Notes: generated by a model from the sequence alone, not told the origin. Counted from the stretch's first letter, positions 43,143 to 52,121 are shown. The stretch is 64,000 nucleotides of DNA from Hathewaya proteolytica DSM 3090 (GCF_900142225.1 NZ_FRAD01000010.1:57572-121571); one strand, 5' to 3'. Program-made: numbers and translations.

Positions 43143-43337
43143 TTGGCTGTATTTCAACAAATTGCTCGTGATGCAACACCTAAAGGGTATGGAACGCTTC
43201 ACTCTATCACCATTCGGTTGGTAGTTTCAAACTGCACGGGAGAAGTATATTTCACTGACATTATGCTGCAGGCAGGTTCTATAGCCACTGGCTGGGTCGG
43301 TCATGTATGCGAAATCAAGTGGACGAACGACGGGTAG
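43143..43337 (+). CDS. Small tail accessory protein, paralogue of the next gene's N-terminus
   Basis: About 64 residues from TTG at 43143 (or 68 from the ATG at 43131, whose spacing is poor). The core SITIRLVVSNCTGEVYFTDI followed by MLQAG parallels SITVRPLITNCTGSIYFTDL and QLQEG in the next gene, so the two derive from one module. It resembles the end of a carbohydrate-binding domain and may be a detached extension of the preceding tail protein. Confidence 0.6.
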   Translation: MAVFQQIARDATPKGYGTLHSITIRLVVSNCTGEVYFTDIMLQAGSIATGWVGHVCEIKWTNDG

Positions 43338-43346
43338 GTGATGGCT

Positions 43347-43916
43347 ATGCAGGAAAGCAATTTTATACGTTTCGCGGAAGTCATAAAAGTAAAATCAGAA
43401 AAGCGTATAGTTAGTATTACTGTGCGTCCCCTTATTACCAACTGTACGGGTTCGATTTATTTCACCGACCTACAACTTCAGGAGGGTGACAAGCTGACAG
43501 GATACACGCTACACACGGAAACGTTCCTAAAGCATTCGCCTAATCCGGTACGTTTCCACAATGGTGTAGTCCGTAGTGGAGACACAATCATTATTTTTAA
43601 CCTCGGAGAAACTTCAAGCGGGCTAGATTGTTATATCTACCCCCTGCAAGCTATGGAAGCTGGTAGTATTCAGCTTTCACAGGGGATGGGTTCACATAAG
43701 GTAAAATTTGATTCAGAGGCTTACCCAGGTGATGAATTTGCACTTAAGGCTTCAACAAGAGAGTGTTTGAGAAACGGCTATCCCACGCCGAAACATGGAT
43801 TCTTTCAATACACAGCCGCTACCGACAGTAAGCACCAAGTAAAGCTACAAGACAGAAAATCTGCTAGGGTATATTTCGAATACAAAGAAATGCTGAAAGG
43901 GGATCTGCGTCCATGA
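43347..43916 (+). CDS. Tail protein, host-recognition region, unknown function
   Basis: 189 residues from the ATG at 43347 (GGTAGGTG upstream). N-terminal module shared with the previous small gene; the C-terminal part (PNPVRFHNGVVRSGDTIIIF) is beta-rich. Positioned between the Tal-like protein and the GH18 protein and overlapping the latter by four bases, so it is probably a baseplate or fiber part. Confidence 0.65.
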   Translation: MQESNFIRFAEVIKVKSEKRIVSITVRPLITNCTGSIYFTDLQLQEGDKLTGYTLHTETFLKHSPNPVRFHNGVVRSGDTIIIFNLGETSSGLDCYIYPLQAMEAGSIQLSQGMGSHKVKFDSEAYPGDEFALKASTRECLRNGYPTPKHGFFQYTAATDSKHQVKLQDRKSARVYFEYKEMLKGDLRP

Positions 43917-46381
43917 AAGATTATATTAAGGGTAAACGCTGTATGGTATGGTCCTTCATGGGCAATGCTCGGATGTATCAGGCTTTGAACGATTACGGTG
44001 ACCGTTTAGATACTGTTGGTATTTTCACTTTTGAGGTAGACATCACAGGCACGATAACGGAAACAGGTACTAGCGTTTCTTCCCTTACTCCATATCGTAC
44101 AAAGTGGCCACATATCAAATGGTTACTTACCATTATGAACCATGGGACAGAGAGCATATTTACGGCTCTGAGAAATAACGAAGGTGGTGCAAAGTCGAAA
44201 TTCCTCTCAGAAATAGTGCGTATTATGAACAAATACCCTTGGTGTGCAGGTGTAGATATCGATTTAGAGCGCGGTGGCGGATTTGAGAACCGTGCTGCCG
44301 CAAATGCTCTATTCGCTGATATATACTCGACTGTTAAAAACTATGATTCATCAAAACTGGTCAATATCTGCTTACCTGGAATGACGGGTGTGCAAGGATC
44401 AGTTGGTGGAGAAAATTGGTGTGTTTATGCCGACCTTAACGATTATTGTGATACGGCAGCAATCATGAGTTATGGCATGGCATGGGCAGGTTCAGCTCCA
44501 GGTCCAGTATCACCAAGGAGCTGGCTTGAAGGTATCTACAATTATGCTATTACAGCTATGTCACCACAAAAAGTATATATGGGTTTACCTGGTTACGGTT
44601 GGAATTGGCAGATTTACGACTATCCATCCAACCTAGGTAAGACTTATCGCGGTACATCGAACACTTACTATGCAGCTAAGAACTGGATGACTGGGGTGTA
44701 TAACTTTACAAATGATCAGCCTCCACAACCATTTATCCCAATCATTGCCTACTGGGATGATCACGATAAAGTACCATGGGCGCTGCCACATGTCTACGAT
44801 TATATGGAAGGCTGGGACGCAGTATCACGAGAAGCTCCTATTATTGCTGAAACATATAATCGGCGAAAATATCTTACTTGTTACGGGAAAACACAAAAGT
44901 CGGAGTTTGGAACTATATATGTTAACCGAGATGGTGAACCGAACAGCTACACAGATGGTGTTGTGGTTGGTAATGGAATGATCACTCTTTCGTCAAGTGA
45001 AGGTAAAGCGGAGTACAACTTTACAATTGACAAATCAGGTACTTATGATGTAGTTGTACAGCTTTGCTTTCCGTTCTGGGATAAGAATGGTATCACAATT
45101 GCACTTGACGGTACAGTGGTTAGCTACTCAGAGAATCGTCTATGGTGGCCATACTGGAGGAAAACTTATTGGGCAGAACTTGCCACTAATGTAAATCTCC
45201 TAGCAGGAACACATAGCATTACGATTGAAGGTGGTGTAGTTGGTACTCAATTTTATGGTTTCCGGGTTTGTTCTAATTTTAGTGAACATCCTTCTGCTGG
45301 AGAGGCAACCTTCAGTTTATCTCCACGAAGCTTTAAAGACGTAAATGGTAACATGGCTGTTCCAGACAAAGGGTTTAAGCTTACTACAGAGGTTTTGCGC
45401 CGTAAGCCGGATTCAGCGTTAGCTTGGTATGAAGACTTTAGAGATCCCGTCATCCTGCCAGAAAGCTACTGGCAGACGTTATCGGGGAGTTGGAGTGTAT
45501 GGCAAAATCCTGAAGACAATGGCAATCGTCCGTATTCTCAGCTTGAAGGAAGTGGTCAGCTTGCTTGGAAATACGATAGCTTTCGTGATGTGCATATCCG
45601 TGCTAGAATTGCCTTTCCTATGAATGGTAGCGGAAGAGCAGGGATATTTTGTGGGAATGTGTTTTGCTGTATCAACATTGACACCCAACAAGTGGAGCTA
45701 TACCAAGGCTCTACATTACTTGGTAGTTATCCGGCAAGTTACTATAAGACTTCAGATGCTGACATTCGCACCAATCCGAATATGTATCTCATTGAAATGA
45801 GGAAACGTGGAAATAAGGTGCGTGTCTACTCTGGGAATTCCAACACACTTCGTTTTACTGCAAACATCTCAAGTACGGGTGGCTATTGTGGTATTCAGTC
45901 CGATGGGCAAATTAAATGTGAACTTCTCCGCTTAGGCGATGCATGGACTTATGAACCTTACGAAGCCTTTGATGTCACCATGCCAGACGGATCACTTATG
46001 CAGTATGGCAGAATTGCTAGGAATGGTGTAACTTGGGATAGTAAGTTTCATGTATTTACTCTTACAGCTGATGTAGAGGAAGCCTCCACCAGAAGTGAGG
46101 ATATTTCCATGGATTATGACTTTTATCATAGTAATCTCTTGCAGATACCATGCAATGCAGATTATACAGCGAAGGTTATACCAAAGGACATAAACGTCTG
46201 GATATCTCGGTTGTTTCTCGGTGATGCAGATGGCTTTTCAATTTTGTACTATCAAGATGTGGATTCGCTGGTCTACTGGTCAAACGAAGCGGCTTATCGT
46301 TGGGACCTACGGGGTATTGCTATCTGGTCATTGGGACAGGAAGATATGCGGCTATGGGAAGCTTTGCCAAAACAAATATAG
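43913..46381 (+). CDS. Tail fiber/tip protein with glycoside hydrolase family 18-like domain
   Basis: 822 residues. The GH18 catalytic signature is AGVDIDLERGGG (D115, D117, E119), with AAIMSYGMAWAG and MGLPGYGWNWQ as the usual downstream motifs; domain about residues 5-320. Residues about 335-460 look like a carbohydrate-binding module (YNFTIDKSGTYDVVVQL), then a further beta-rich region. Likely degrades or binds a GlcNAc-containing wall polymer during adsorption. An endo-GlcNAcase rather than a chitinase is plausible. Confidence 0.88.
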   Translation: MKDYIKGKRCMVWSFMGNARMYQALNDYGDRLDTVGIFTFEVDITGTITETGTSVSSLTPYRTKWPHIKWLLTIMNHGTESIFTALRNNEGGAKSKFLSEIVRIMNKYPWCAGVDIDLERGGGFENRAAANALFADIYSTVKNYDSSKLVNICLPGMTGVQGSVGGENWCVYADLNDYCDTAAIMSYGMAWAGSAPGPVSPRSWLEGIYNYAITAMSPQKVYMGLPGYGWNWQIYDYPSNLGKTYRGTSNTYYAAKNWMTGVYNFTNDQPPQPFIPIIAYWDDHDKVPWALPHVYDYMEGWDAVSREAPIIAETYNRRKYLTCYGKTQKSEFGTIYVNRDGEPNSYTDGVVVGNGMITLSSSEGKAEYNFTIDKSGTYDVVVQLCFPFWDKNGITIALDGTVVSYSENRLWWPYWRKTYWAELATNVNLLAGTHSITIEGGVVGTQFYGFRVCSNFSEHPSAGEATFSLSPRSFKDVNGNMAVPDKGFKLTTEVLRRKPDSALAWYEDFRDPVILPESYWQTLSGSWSVWQNPEDNGNRPYSQLEGSGQLAWKYDSFRDVHIRARIAFPMNGSGRAGIFCGNVFCCINIDTQQVELYQGSTLLGSYPASYYKTSDADIRTNPNMYLIEMRKRGNKVRVYSGNSNTLRFTANISSTGGYCGIQSDGQIKCELLRLGDAWTYEPYEAFDVTMPDGSLMQYGRIARNGVTWDSKFHVFTLTADVEEASTRSEDISMDYDFYHSNLLQIPCNADYTAKVIPKDINVWISRLFLGDADGFSILYYQDVDSLVYWSNEAAYRWDLRGIAIWSLGQEDMRLWEALPKQI

Positions 46382-46405
46382 AGGAAAAATAAACTATACA
46401 AGTAT

Positions 46406-46436
46406 ACGCTTGCCTATTTCGGTTGGCGTTTTTTTA
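46406..46436 (+). terminator. Terminator after the tail fiber gene
   Basis: ACGC (46406-46409) / GCGT (46426-46429) with inner GCC/GG pairing, followed by T7. Sits between tail and lysis genes. Confidence 0.7.
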
Positions 46437-46465
46437 TGTAATCAAAATGATAGGAGGTTAAGATA

Positions 46466-46882
46466 ATGAAGGAAATTTGGAACTGGATTCAAGTGACATT
46501 TGCTGTTGTTGGTGGTTGGCTCGGATATTTTCTCGGAGGATGGGACGGATTTTTATATGCTTTACTTACTTTTGTTGTGATTGATTACATCACAGGTTTG
46601 ATGTGTGCTGTGCTTGATAAGAAGCTATCCAGTGAGGTAGGCTTTCGCGGCATATTCAAGAAAGTACTCATCTTTTCACTGGTAGCAATCGGTCACATTA
46701 TTGATAAAAACGTTATTGGAGATGGCTCTGTTATACGAACAGCGGTCATCTTTTTTTATCTTTCAAATGAAGGCATATCCATACTTGAAAATGCTGTTCA
46801 TGTTGGTCTGCCTGTGCCACAGAAACTCAAGGATATATTAGAGCAGCTTCACAACAGAAGCGACAAGGAGGACTATAAATGA
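46466..46882 (+). CDS. Holin (phage holin family 4-like)
   Basis: 138 residues with several hydrophobic segments: TFAVVGGWLGYFLGGWDGFL, ALLTFVVIDYITGLMCAVLD, and VLIFSLVAIGHIID. The YALLTFVVIDYITG pattern and charged C-terminus (LKDILEQLHNRSDKEDYK) are standard for toxin-secretion/lysis holins. Overlaps the endolysin gene by four bases. Confidence 0.92.
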   Translation: MKEIWNWIQVTFAVVGGWLGYFLGGWDGFLYALLTFVVIDYITGLMCAVLDKKLSSEVGFRGIFKKVLIFSLVAIGHIIDKNVIGDGSVIRTAVIFFYLSNEGISILENAVHVGLPVPQKLKDILEQLHNRSDKEDYK

Positions 46883-47580
46883 ATCTACGTAAATTAATAC
46901 TTACGAACAATGCCTGCTACAAGGCAGGTAAAACAATAAAACCGAAGGGTATAATGGTTCACTCAACAGGGGCTAACAACCCAAACCTAAAACGCTACGT
47001 TGGTCCAGACGATGGCTTGCTAGGAAAGAACCAGTATAACAACCATTGGAATCAAAGCAAACCTGGAGGGCGTGAAGTCTGCGTCCATGCCTTTATTGGT
47101 AAATTAGCAGATGGATCTATTGCCACCTATCAAACATTGCCTTGGAATCATCGTGGTTGGCATGCTGGAGGAGCTGCTAATAATTCCCATATTGGTTTTG
47201 AAATTTGCGAGGACGGTTTGACCGATGCCTCGTATTTTTCTGCTGTTTATAAGGAAGCTGTGGAGCTTTGTGTATATCTTTGCAAACTTTATGGGTTTAG
47301 TGAAAGAGATATCATTTGTCATAGCGAAGGTTATAAACGAGGCATTGCCAGTAATCATGCAGACGTGATGCACTGGTTTCCTAAGCATGGGAAGAGTATG
47401 GACACCTTTCGAGCGGATGTAAAGAAACTATTAAGTGCCGAAAATAAACCAGCAGACACGGTGAATAAGAAATATTACCGTGTGCAGATCGGTGCTTATT
47501 CTGTTAAAGCAAATGCTGAGGCACAGCTTGCCAAAGCTAAAAAAGCAGGCTTTACGGATGCATTTATTAAGTATGATTAA
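46879..47580 (+). CDS. Endolysin: N-acetylmuramoyl-L-alanine amidase with SPOR-like C-terminus
   Basis: 233 residues. Amidase_2/PGRP fold: GIMVHSTGANNP (zinc His), PWNHRGWHAGGAANNSHIGF, and CHSEGYKRGIASNHADVMHW. The C-terminal 40 residues (YYRVQIGAYSVKANAEAQLA) form a SPOR-like peptidoglycan-binding domain that looks short, ending FTDAFIKYD. Cleaves the amide bond between MurNAc and the stem peptide to lyse the host. Confidence 0.93.
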   Translation: MNLRKLILTNNACYKAGKTIKPKGIMVHSTGANNPNLKRYVGPDDGLLGKNQYNNHWNQSKPGGREVCVHAFIGKLADGSIATYQTLPWNHRGWHAGGAANNSHIGFEICEDGLTDASYFSAVYKEAVELCVYLCKLYGFSERDIICHSEGYKRGIASNHADVMHWFPKHGKSMDTFRADVKKLLSAENKPADTVNKKYYRVQIGAYSVKANAEAQLAKAKKAGFTDAFIKYD

Positions 47581-47662
47581 TCAAATAGAGCAGGTAAAAA
47601 AACAGTATTTCTTAAATTTCATCAAGCCTCTCAAATAAAATATTAAACTATTAAATTTAAGT

Positions 47663-47699
47663 AGCCTGTGAGGGTTCTTCCCTTGCAGGCTCTTTTTTT
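47663..47699 (+). terminator. Terminator after the lysis genes
   Basis: AGCCTG (47663-47668) pairs with CAGGCT (47686-47691), inner GGG/CCC pairing, followed by a run of T. Ends the late operon before the integration module. Confidence 0.85.
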
Positions 47700-47725
47700 A
47701 TGCCTTGATTTAATTAAATTCTACA

Positions 47726-47768
47726 AATCCTCAACTTCGACCTGTTCCCACGGCTATTAGGTAGGAGG
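47726..47768 (+). repeat. Copy C of the 43-nt repeated motif
   Basis: AATCCTCAAC, 16 bases, then GGCTATTAGGTAGGAGG, ending on the ribosome binding site of the GTG start at 47778. GACCT in the variable part can pair with AGGT in the ribosome binding site. Confidence 0.75.
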
Positions 47769-47777
47769 TGATTCCTA

Positions 47778-48017
47778 GTGAATCAGCACGAGAATAAAAA
47801 AGTTACGAAGATCTCGGATGAGGTTATAGACAAAAGCACCACCGCACTTAAGAGAGTTTCACAGGAACAGTTACAACGTGAGTTTGATTATATCCAGGCA
47901 GAAAAGTTGCTGAGAAAGATGCTCGAAAAAGGCTTAATAACTGAAGTGGAATTTAACAAGATAGATGCACTCAACCGCCAAACTTTCTCCCCTTTTTTAG
48001 CTGAGATAATGCCCTGA
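47778..48017 (+). CDS. Small SHOCT-like protein next to the recombinases, candidate directionality factor
   Basis: 79 residues from GTG at 47778 (GGAGGTG upstream). Helical and charged; the C-terminal half (AEKLLRKMLEKGLITEVEFN) resembles short SHOCT-type helical hairpins. It starts the integration module directly before three serine recombinase genes. In other serine-integrase systems an excision factor lies here, so it is a candidate, but nothing in its sequence proves this. Confidence 0.6.
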   Translation: MNQHENKKVTKISDEVIDKSTTALKRVSQEQLQREFDYIQAEKLLRKMLEKGLITEVEFNKIDALNRQTFSPFLAEIMP

Positions 48018-48078
48018 AATCCTTGATATATAAGGGTTTCAGAGGTAATATGTGACATACCAAGAAGGAGGTGAGAGG

Positions 48079-49641
48079 ATGAAAAAGATAACGAAAATAG
48101 AAGGGAATCTAGCCAACTCTTTTATTAAGGCAAAAATGCGAGTAGTTGCCTACTGCCGAGTTTCAACAGATAGTAATGAACAGCTAGTCAGCTTGCAAGC
48201 ACAAAAGGCCCATTATGAGACCTACATAAAGGCGAATCCGGAATGGGAATATGCAGGCTTATATTATGACGAGGGAATCAGCGGCACGAAAAAGGAAAAC
48301 CGCTCTGACCTACTTAGAATGTTATCAGACTGTGAAACTGGGAGAATTGACCTAATCATTACAAAGTCCATCAGCCGATTTGCGAGAAATACTACAGACT
48401 GCTTGGAGATGGTTCGAAAACTGATAGACCTTGGGGTTCATATCTATTTTGAGAAGGAAAACATCAATACGGGTTTAATGGAAAGTGAATTGATGCTCTC
48501 CATTTTAAGTGGGCTTGCAGAAAGTGAGTCAATTTCCATTTCTGAAAATACGAAGTGGGCCATTCAAAGACGATTTCAAAACGGAACCTTTAAAATTTCC
48601 TACCCACCATATGGGTATCAAAACATTGACGGTCAGATGATAGTAAACCTCAAGCAGGCTGAAGTTGTGAAGTATATTTTTGCAGAAGTATTATCGGGCA
48701 AAGGTACACAGAAAGTTGCAAATGATCTTAATCAAAAAGGTATCCCATCAAAAAGAGGTGGCCGTTGGACGGCTACTACCATTCGAGGGATTCTGACCAA
48801 TGAAAAATATACTGGCGATGTTATTTTGCAAAAGACTTATACTGACAGCCATTTTAACAGGCACACCAATTACGGTGAGAAAAATATGTACCTAGTAGAA
48901 AACCATCATGAGGCAATTATCAGCCATGAAGATTTTGAAGCTGTGGATGCCGTTCTCAATCAGAGAGCAAAGGAAAAAGGCATCGAAAAGCGCAACAGCA
49001 AATATTTAAACCGATATGCTTTCTCTAGCAAAATTATCTGCTCGGAGTGTGGCAGTACTTTCAAAAGACGGGTTCATTCATCTAGAAGAAAATACATTGC
49101 TTGGTGCTGCAGTAAGCATATAAGCAATATAACGGAATGTTCTATGCAGTTCATTCGAGATGAAGATATAAAGACTGCATTTGCCACAATGATGAATAAA
49201 CTCATTTTTGGTCACAAGTTCATATTAAGGCCACTTTTGGATGAGTTGCGCAGCAAGAATAATGCGAAAAGTTTTCGTAGAATCGAAGAGTTGGAAACTA
49301 AAATTGTAAACAACATGGAGCAGAGCCAGGTACTGACAGGTTTAATGGCCAAAGGGTATCTGGAACCTGCTCTGTTTAATAAAGAAAAGAATGCACTGGA
49401 GGCAGAAAGAGAAAGGTTTCTTGCCGAAAAGGATCAACTTACTCGTTCCGTCAATGGCAATATTGCAAAGGTAGATGAGGTTGACCGTCTGCTTAAGTTT
49501 GCCACTAAGTCCAAAATGCTCACAGCTTATGAGGATGAGTTGTTTGAAAATTACGTAGAGAAGATTATTGTTTTTTCACGAGAGAAAGTCGGATTTGAAT
49601 TAAAATGTGGAATCACATTGAAGGAAAGGTTGGTGAATTAG
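48079..49641 (+). CDS. Large serine recombinase 1
   Basis: 520 residues from the ATG at 48079 (AAGGAGGTGAGAGG upstream). Resolvase catalytic domain with the nucleophile in AYCRVSTDSNEQ and FARNTTDCLEM; a recombinase domain; a zinc ribbon CSECGSTFKR...WCCSKH; and a C-terminal coiled coil (ALEAERERFLAEKDQLTRSV). Candidate integrase for the rlmD site. Next gene begins directly after its stop. Confidence 0.93.
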   Translation: MKKITKIEGNLANSFIKAKMRVVAYCRVSTDSNEQLVSLQAQKAHYETYIKANPEWEYAGLYYDEGISGTKKENRSDLLRMLSDCETGRIDLIITKSISRFARNTTDCLEMVRKLIDLGVHIYFEKENINTGLMESELMLSILSGLAESESISISENTKWAIQRRFQNGTFKISYPPYGYQNIDGQMIVNLKQAEVVKYIFAEVLSGKGTQKVANDLNQKGIPSKRGGRWTATTIRGILTNEKYTGDVILQKTYTDSHFNRHTNYGEKNMYLVENHHEAIISHEDFEAVDAVLNQRAKEKGIEKRNSKYLNRYAFSSKIICSECGSTFKRRVHSSRRKYIAWCCSKHISNITECSMQFIRDEDIKTAFATMMNKLIFGHKFILRPLLDELRSKNNAKSFRRIEELETKIVNNMEQSQVLTGLMAKGYLEPALFNKEKNALEAERERFLAEKDQLTRSVNGNIAKVDEVDRLLKFATKSKMLTAYEDELFENYVEKIIVFSREKVGFELKCGITLKERLVN

Positions 49642-50055
49642 ATGGGTCACACACCCTATGGATATAGAATTGAAGATGGAAAGGCTGTTGTAGATGATAA
49701 AGCAGCAGAACAAGTAAAAGAGTTATTTTCAGGTTACTTGTCAGGATTATCCTTGAAGAATGCTGCAATAAAAGCTGGGATAGATTGCTACCATGCCACA
49801 GTAAGTAGGATGCTACAGAACAAGCAATACCTTGGAGACGAATTCTATCCTCCAATTATTGATGAGGAGATATTTGAAAAAGCAAGGTTAGAAAAACAAA
49901 AGCGAGCAGAAAAACTTGGACGGATATGGGAGCCTAAAGATGTACCAAAAACGGATTATCCTGTAAAGTTCAAAGCAAAACCTCTGGTACAAAAATATGA
50001 CGATCCATATAAGCAGGCAGAATATGCTTACAGTTTGATAGAAAGTGAGGTGTAA
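49642..50055 (+). CDS. Recombinase-domain protein lacking the catalytic domain
   Basis: 137 residues: GHTPYGYRIEDGKAVVDDKA then GLSLKNAAIKAGIDCYHATV, the DNA-binding Recombinase domain without the serine resolvase domain. It has its own start immediately after the first recombinase stop and is three bases from the next, so it looks like a deliberate subunit rather than debris. Possibly an accessory DNA-binding partner that sets site choice or direction. Confidence 0.8.
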   Translation: MGHTPYGYRIEDGKAVVDDKAAEQVKELFSGYLSGLSLKNAAIKAGIDCYHATVSRMLQNKQYLGDEFYPPIIDEEIFEKARLEKQKRAEKLGRIWEPKDVPKTDYPVKFKAKPLVQKYDDPYKQAEYAYSLIESEV

Positions 50056-50058
50056 CAA

Positions 50059-51630
50059 GTGGCAGTGAGTAGAAATGTCACAGTGATTCCGGCAATTAAA
50101 CGAGTCGGAAATAATAAAACTAGTGAGAGCAAACCCAAAATACGAGTGGCTGCTTACTGTCGTGTTTCAACGGATAGTGAGGAGCAGGCTTCAAGTTATG
50201 AAATTCAGATTGAACATTATACAAACTATATTAAGAAAAACAAGGAATGGGAATTGGCAGGGATTTTTGCGGATGATGGTATCACAGGTACAAATACCAA
50301 AAAGCGTGAAGAGTTCAACCGCATGATTGAGGAATGTATGGCAGGAAAAATAGACATGATCATTACAAAATCCATCAGCCGATTTGCCAGAAACACGTTA
50401 GACTGCCTTAAATACATCCGTCAGTTAAAAGATAAAAACATCGCTGTATTCTTTGAAAAAGAAAATATCAACACCATGGATTCCAAGGGTGAAATTATGC
50501 TGACTATTATGGCTTCCCTTGCCCAACAGGAAAGCCAATCCTTAAGTCAGAACGTTAAGCTGGGCATTCAGTATCGATATCAACAAGGTGAAGTCCAGGT
50601 CAACCATAAGCGTTTCCTTGGATACACCAAGGATGAAAACAAGCAACTAGTCATCGACCCCGAGGGTGCAGAGGTTGTTAAACGGATTTATAGAGAGTAC
50701 CTTGAAGGAGCTAGTCTTTTACAAATATCAAGAGGACTAGAAGCAGACGGTATTCTTACAGCGGCAGGCAAAGCCAAATGGAGACCAGAAACACTAAAAA
50801 AGATATTGCAGAATGAAAAGTACATCGGTGATGCCCTTCTACAAAAGACATATACGGTTGATTTCCTTTCTAAAAAGCGGGTCAAGAATAACGGCATCGT
50901 TCCCCAGTATTATGTAGAAAACAGCCATGAGCCGATTATTCCAAGGGAGCTTTTTATGCAAGTTCAAGAAGAGATGGTTCGAAGAGCAAATCTTCGTGGC
51001 CGCAAAGGCGGTAAAAAGCGAGTCTATAGCAGCAAGTATGCTTTATCGAGTATTGTTTACTGCGGACACTGCGGCGATATTTACCGACGGGTACATTGGA
51101 ATAACAGAGGCTACAAGTCTATTGTTTGGAGATGTGTCAGTCGTTTAGAGGAAAAAGGCTCTGAATGCACTGCTCCTACCATAAACGAGGAAACATTGCA
51201 GACAGCAGTGGTCAAGGCTATTAACGAGCTTTTGGCTAACAAAGAACCCTTCCTCTCAACCTTGCAGAAAAACATAGCTACTGTATTTAATGAAGAAAAT
51301 GATAATGCCACCGATGATATTGATGGCAAATTGGAAGAATTACAACAACAGCTTCTTATACAAGCAAAGTCCAAGAATGACTATGAAGATGTGGCTGATG
51401 AAATTTACCGCCTTCGAGAATTGAAGCAAAATGCACTTGCAGAGAATGCAGAGCGTGAAGGAAAAAGGCAACGAATCGCTGAAATGACTGATTTCTTAAA
51501 TGAACAATCCTGCGAGTTGGAGGAATATGATGAGCAATTAGTAAGGCGGCTTATTGAAAAAGTTACGGTATTTGATGATAAGCTCACTGTTGAATTTAAA
51601 TCAGGTGTTGAAATAGATATTGAGATATAG
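50059..51630 (+). CDS. Large serine recombinase 2
   Basis: 523 residues from GTG at 50059. Catalytic AYCRVSTDSEEQ, FARNTLDCLKYIRQLK, Recombinase domain, zinc ribbon CGHCGDIYRR...WRC, and a coiled coil. Similar in layout to recombinase 1. The three genes form one operon; which recombinase performs integration cannot be told from sequence. Followed by a terminator-like hairpin. Confidence 0.93.
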   Translation: MAVSRNVTVIPAIKRVGNNKTSESKPKIRVAAYCRVSTDSEEQASSYEIQIEHYTNYIKKNKEWELAGIFADDGITGTNTKKREEFNRMIEECMAGKIDMIITKSISRFARNTLDCLKYIRQLKDKNIAVFFEKENINTMDSKGEIMLTIMASLAQQESQSLSQNVKLGIQYRYQQGEVQVNHKRFLGYTKDENKQLVIDPEGAEVVKRIYREYLEGASLLQISRGLEADGILTAAGKAKWRPETLKKILQNEKYIGDALLQKTYTVDFLSKKRVKNNGIVPQYYVENSHEPIIPRELFMQVQEEMVRRANLRGRKGGKKRVYSSKYALSSIVYCGHCGDIYRRVHWNNRGYKSIVWRCVSRLEEKGSECTAPTINEETLQTAVVKAINELLANKEPFLSTLQKNIATVFNEENDNATDDIDGKLEELQQQLLIQAKSKNDYEDVADEIYRLRELKQNALAENAEREGKRQRIAEMTDFLNEQSCELEEYDEQLVRRLIEKVTVFDDKLTVEFKSGVEIDIEI

Positions 51631-51643
51631 GATATCAGAAATG

Positions 51644-51686
51644 GCGACCAATTGAGAGGTGTTACTTCCTTGATTGGTGGCTTTTC
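51644..51686 (+). terminator. Terminator-like hairpin after the recombinase operon
   Basis: ACCAAT (51647-51652) and ATTGGT (51673-51678), extended by an outer GC pair, followed by CTTTTCTT. A moderate terminator. Confidence 0.55.
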
Positions 51687-51697
51687 TTATTTACGGA

Positions 51698-51755
51698 TTG
51701 ACTTTGACTGTGAATATACGTATAATAATATCAACAATGTTGTTGATATTATTAT
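51698..51755 (+). promoter_or_regulatory. Promoter with a 16-bp-arm palindromic operator
   Basis: TTGACT (51698-51703), 17-nt spacer, TATAAT (51721-51726). A perfect inverted repeat with 16-bp arms (51722-51737 and 51740-51755, two-base centre, core TATCAACAA/TTGTTGATA) overlaps the -10 and the start site. A bound repressor would block this promoter. Confidence 0.75.
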
Positions 51756-51773
51756 TAATAAGGAGTGGACAAC

Positions 51774-52019
51774 ATGATTGATGTAAATGAGCTATTGGAA
51801 GAAGCTATTAGAGAAACTGAAAATCTAAATGATGGCGAAGTTTTTCTTGTTAAAGATTTATTCAAGGGATATGTGTGGAATAGGATACCCAGAAAGGATC
51901 GACTTCTGCTTGGAACGTTATTTTTAAACCATGTTAGCAAAATGAATGGTAATTTAAAGGCTATTGAAAAGACTTCATCTAATCAGCAGAGGTATAAAAA
52001 GACAATTGATAAGTTTTAA
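51774..52019 (+). CDS. DUF1413-type small protein
   Basis: 81 residues from the ATG at 51774 (AAGGAGTGG upstream). EEAIRETENLNDGEVFLVKD then LFKGYVWNRIPRKDRLLLGT matches DUF1413, a small domain common on Gram-positive plasmids and ICEs. Controlled by the palindromic operator just upstream. It may itself bind that operator or be a downstream target; not decidable here. Confidence 0.7.
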   Translation: MIDVNELLEEAIRETENLNDGEVFLVKDLFKGYVWNRIPRKDRLLLGTLFLNHVSKMNGNLKAIEKTSSNQQRYKKTIDKF

Positions 52020-52121
52020 CTATCTTTTGTGAAATTAAAAAAATTATAAATATGTTGAGTAGAAGCAAAAGATTTGGCTTGGAATTTTTACAGCAGTGAA
52101 TCGATAAAAGGAGCATGCTTG

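Noticed and set aside
43122..43145. Frameshift or nonsense break joining the Tal-like protein to the following small gene
   Set aside because: The downstream gene shares a module with the next gene and has its own plausible TTG start; no slippery sequence or compensating frame was seen. A gene split in the past remains possible.
49642..50055. Broken recombinase pseudogene
   Set aside because: It has a clean start and stop, tight spacing with both neighbours and an intact DNA-binding domain, more like a functional subunit.
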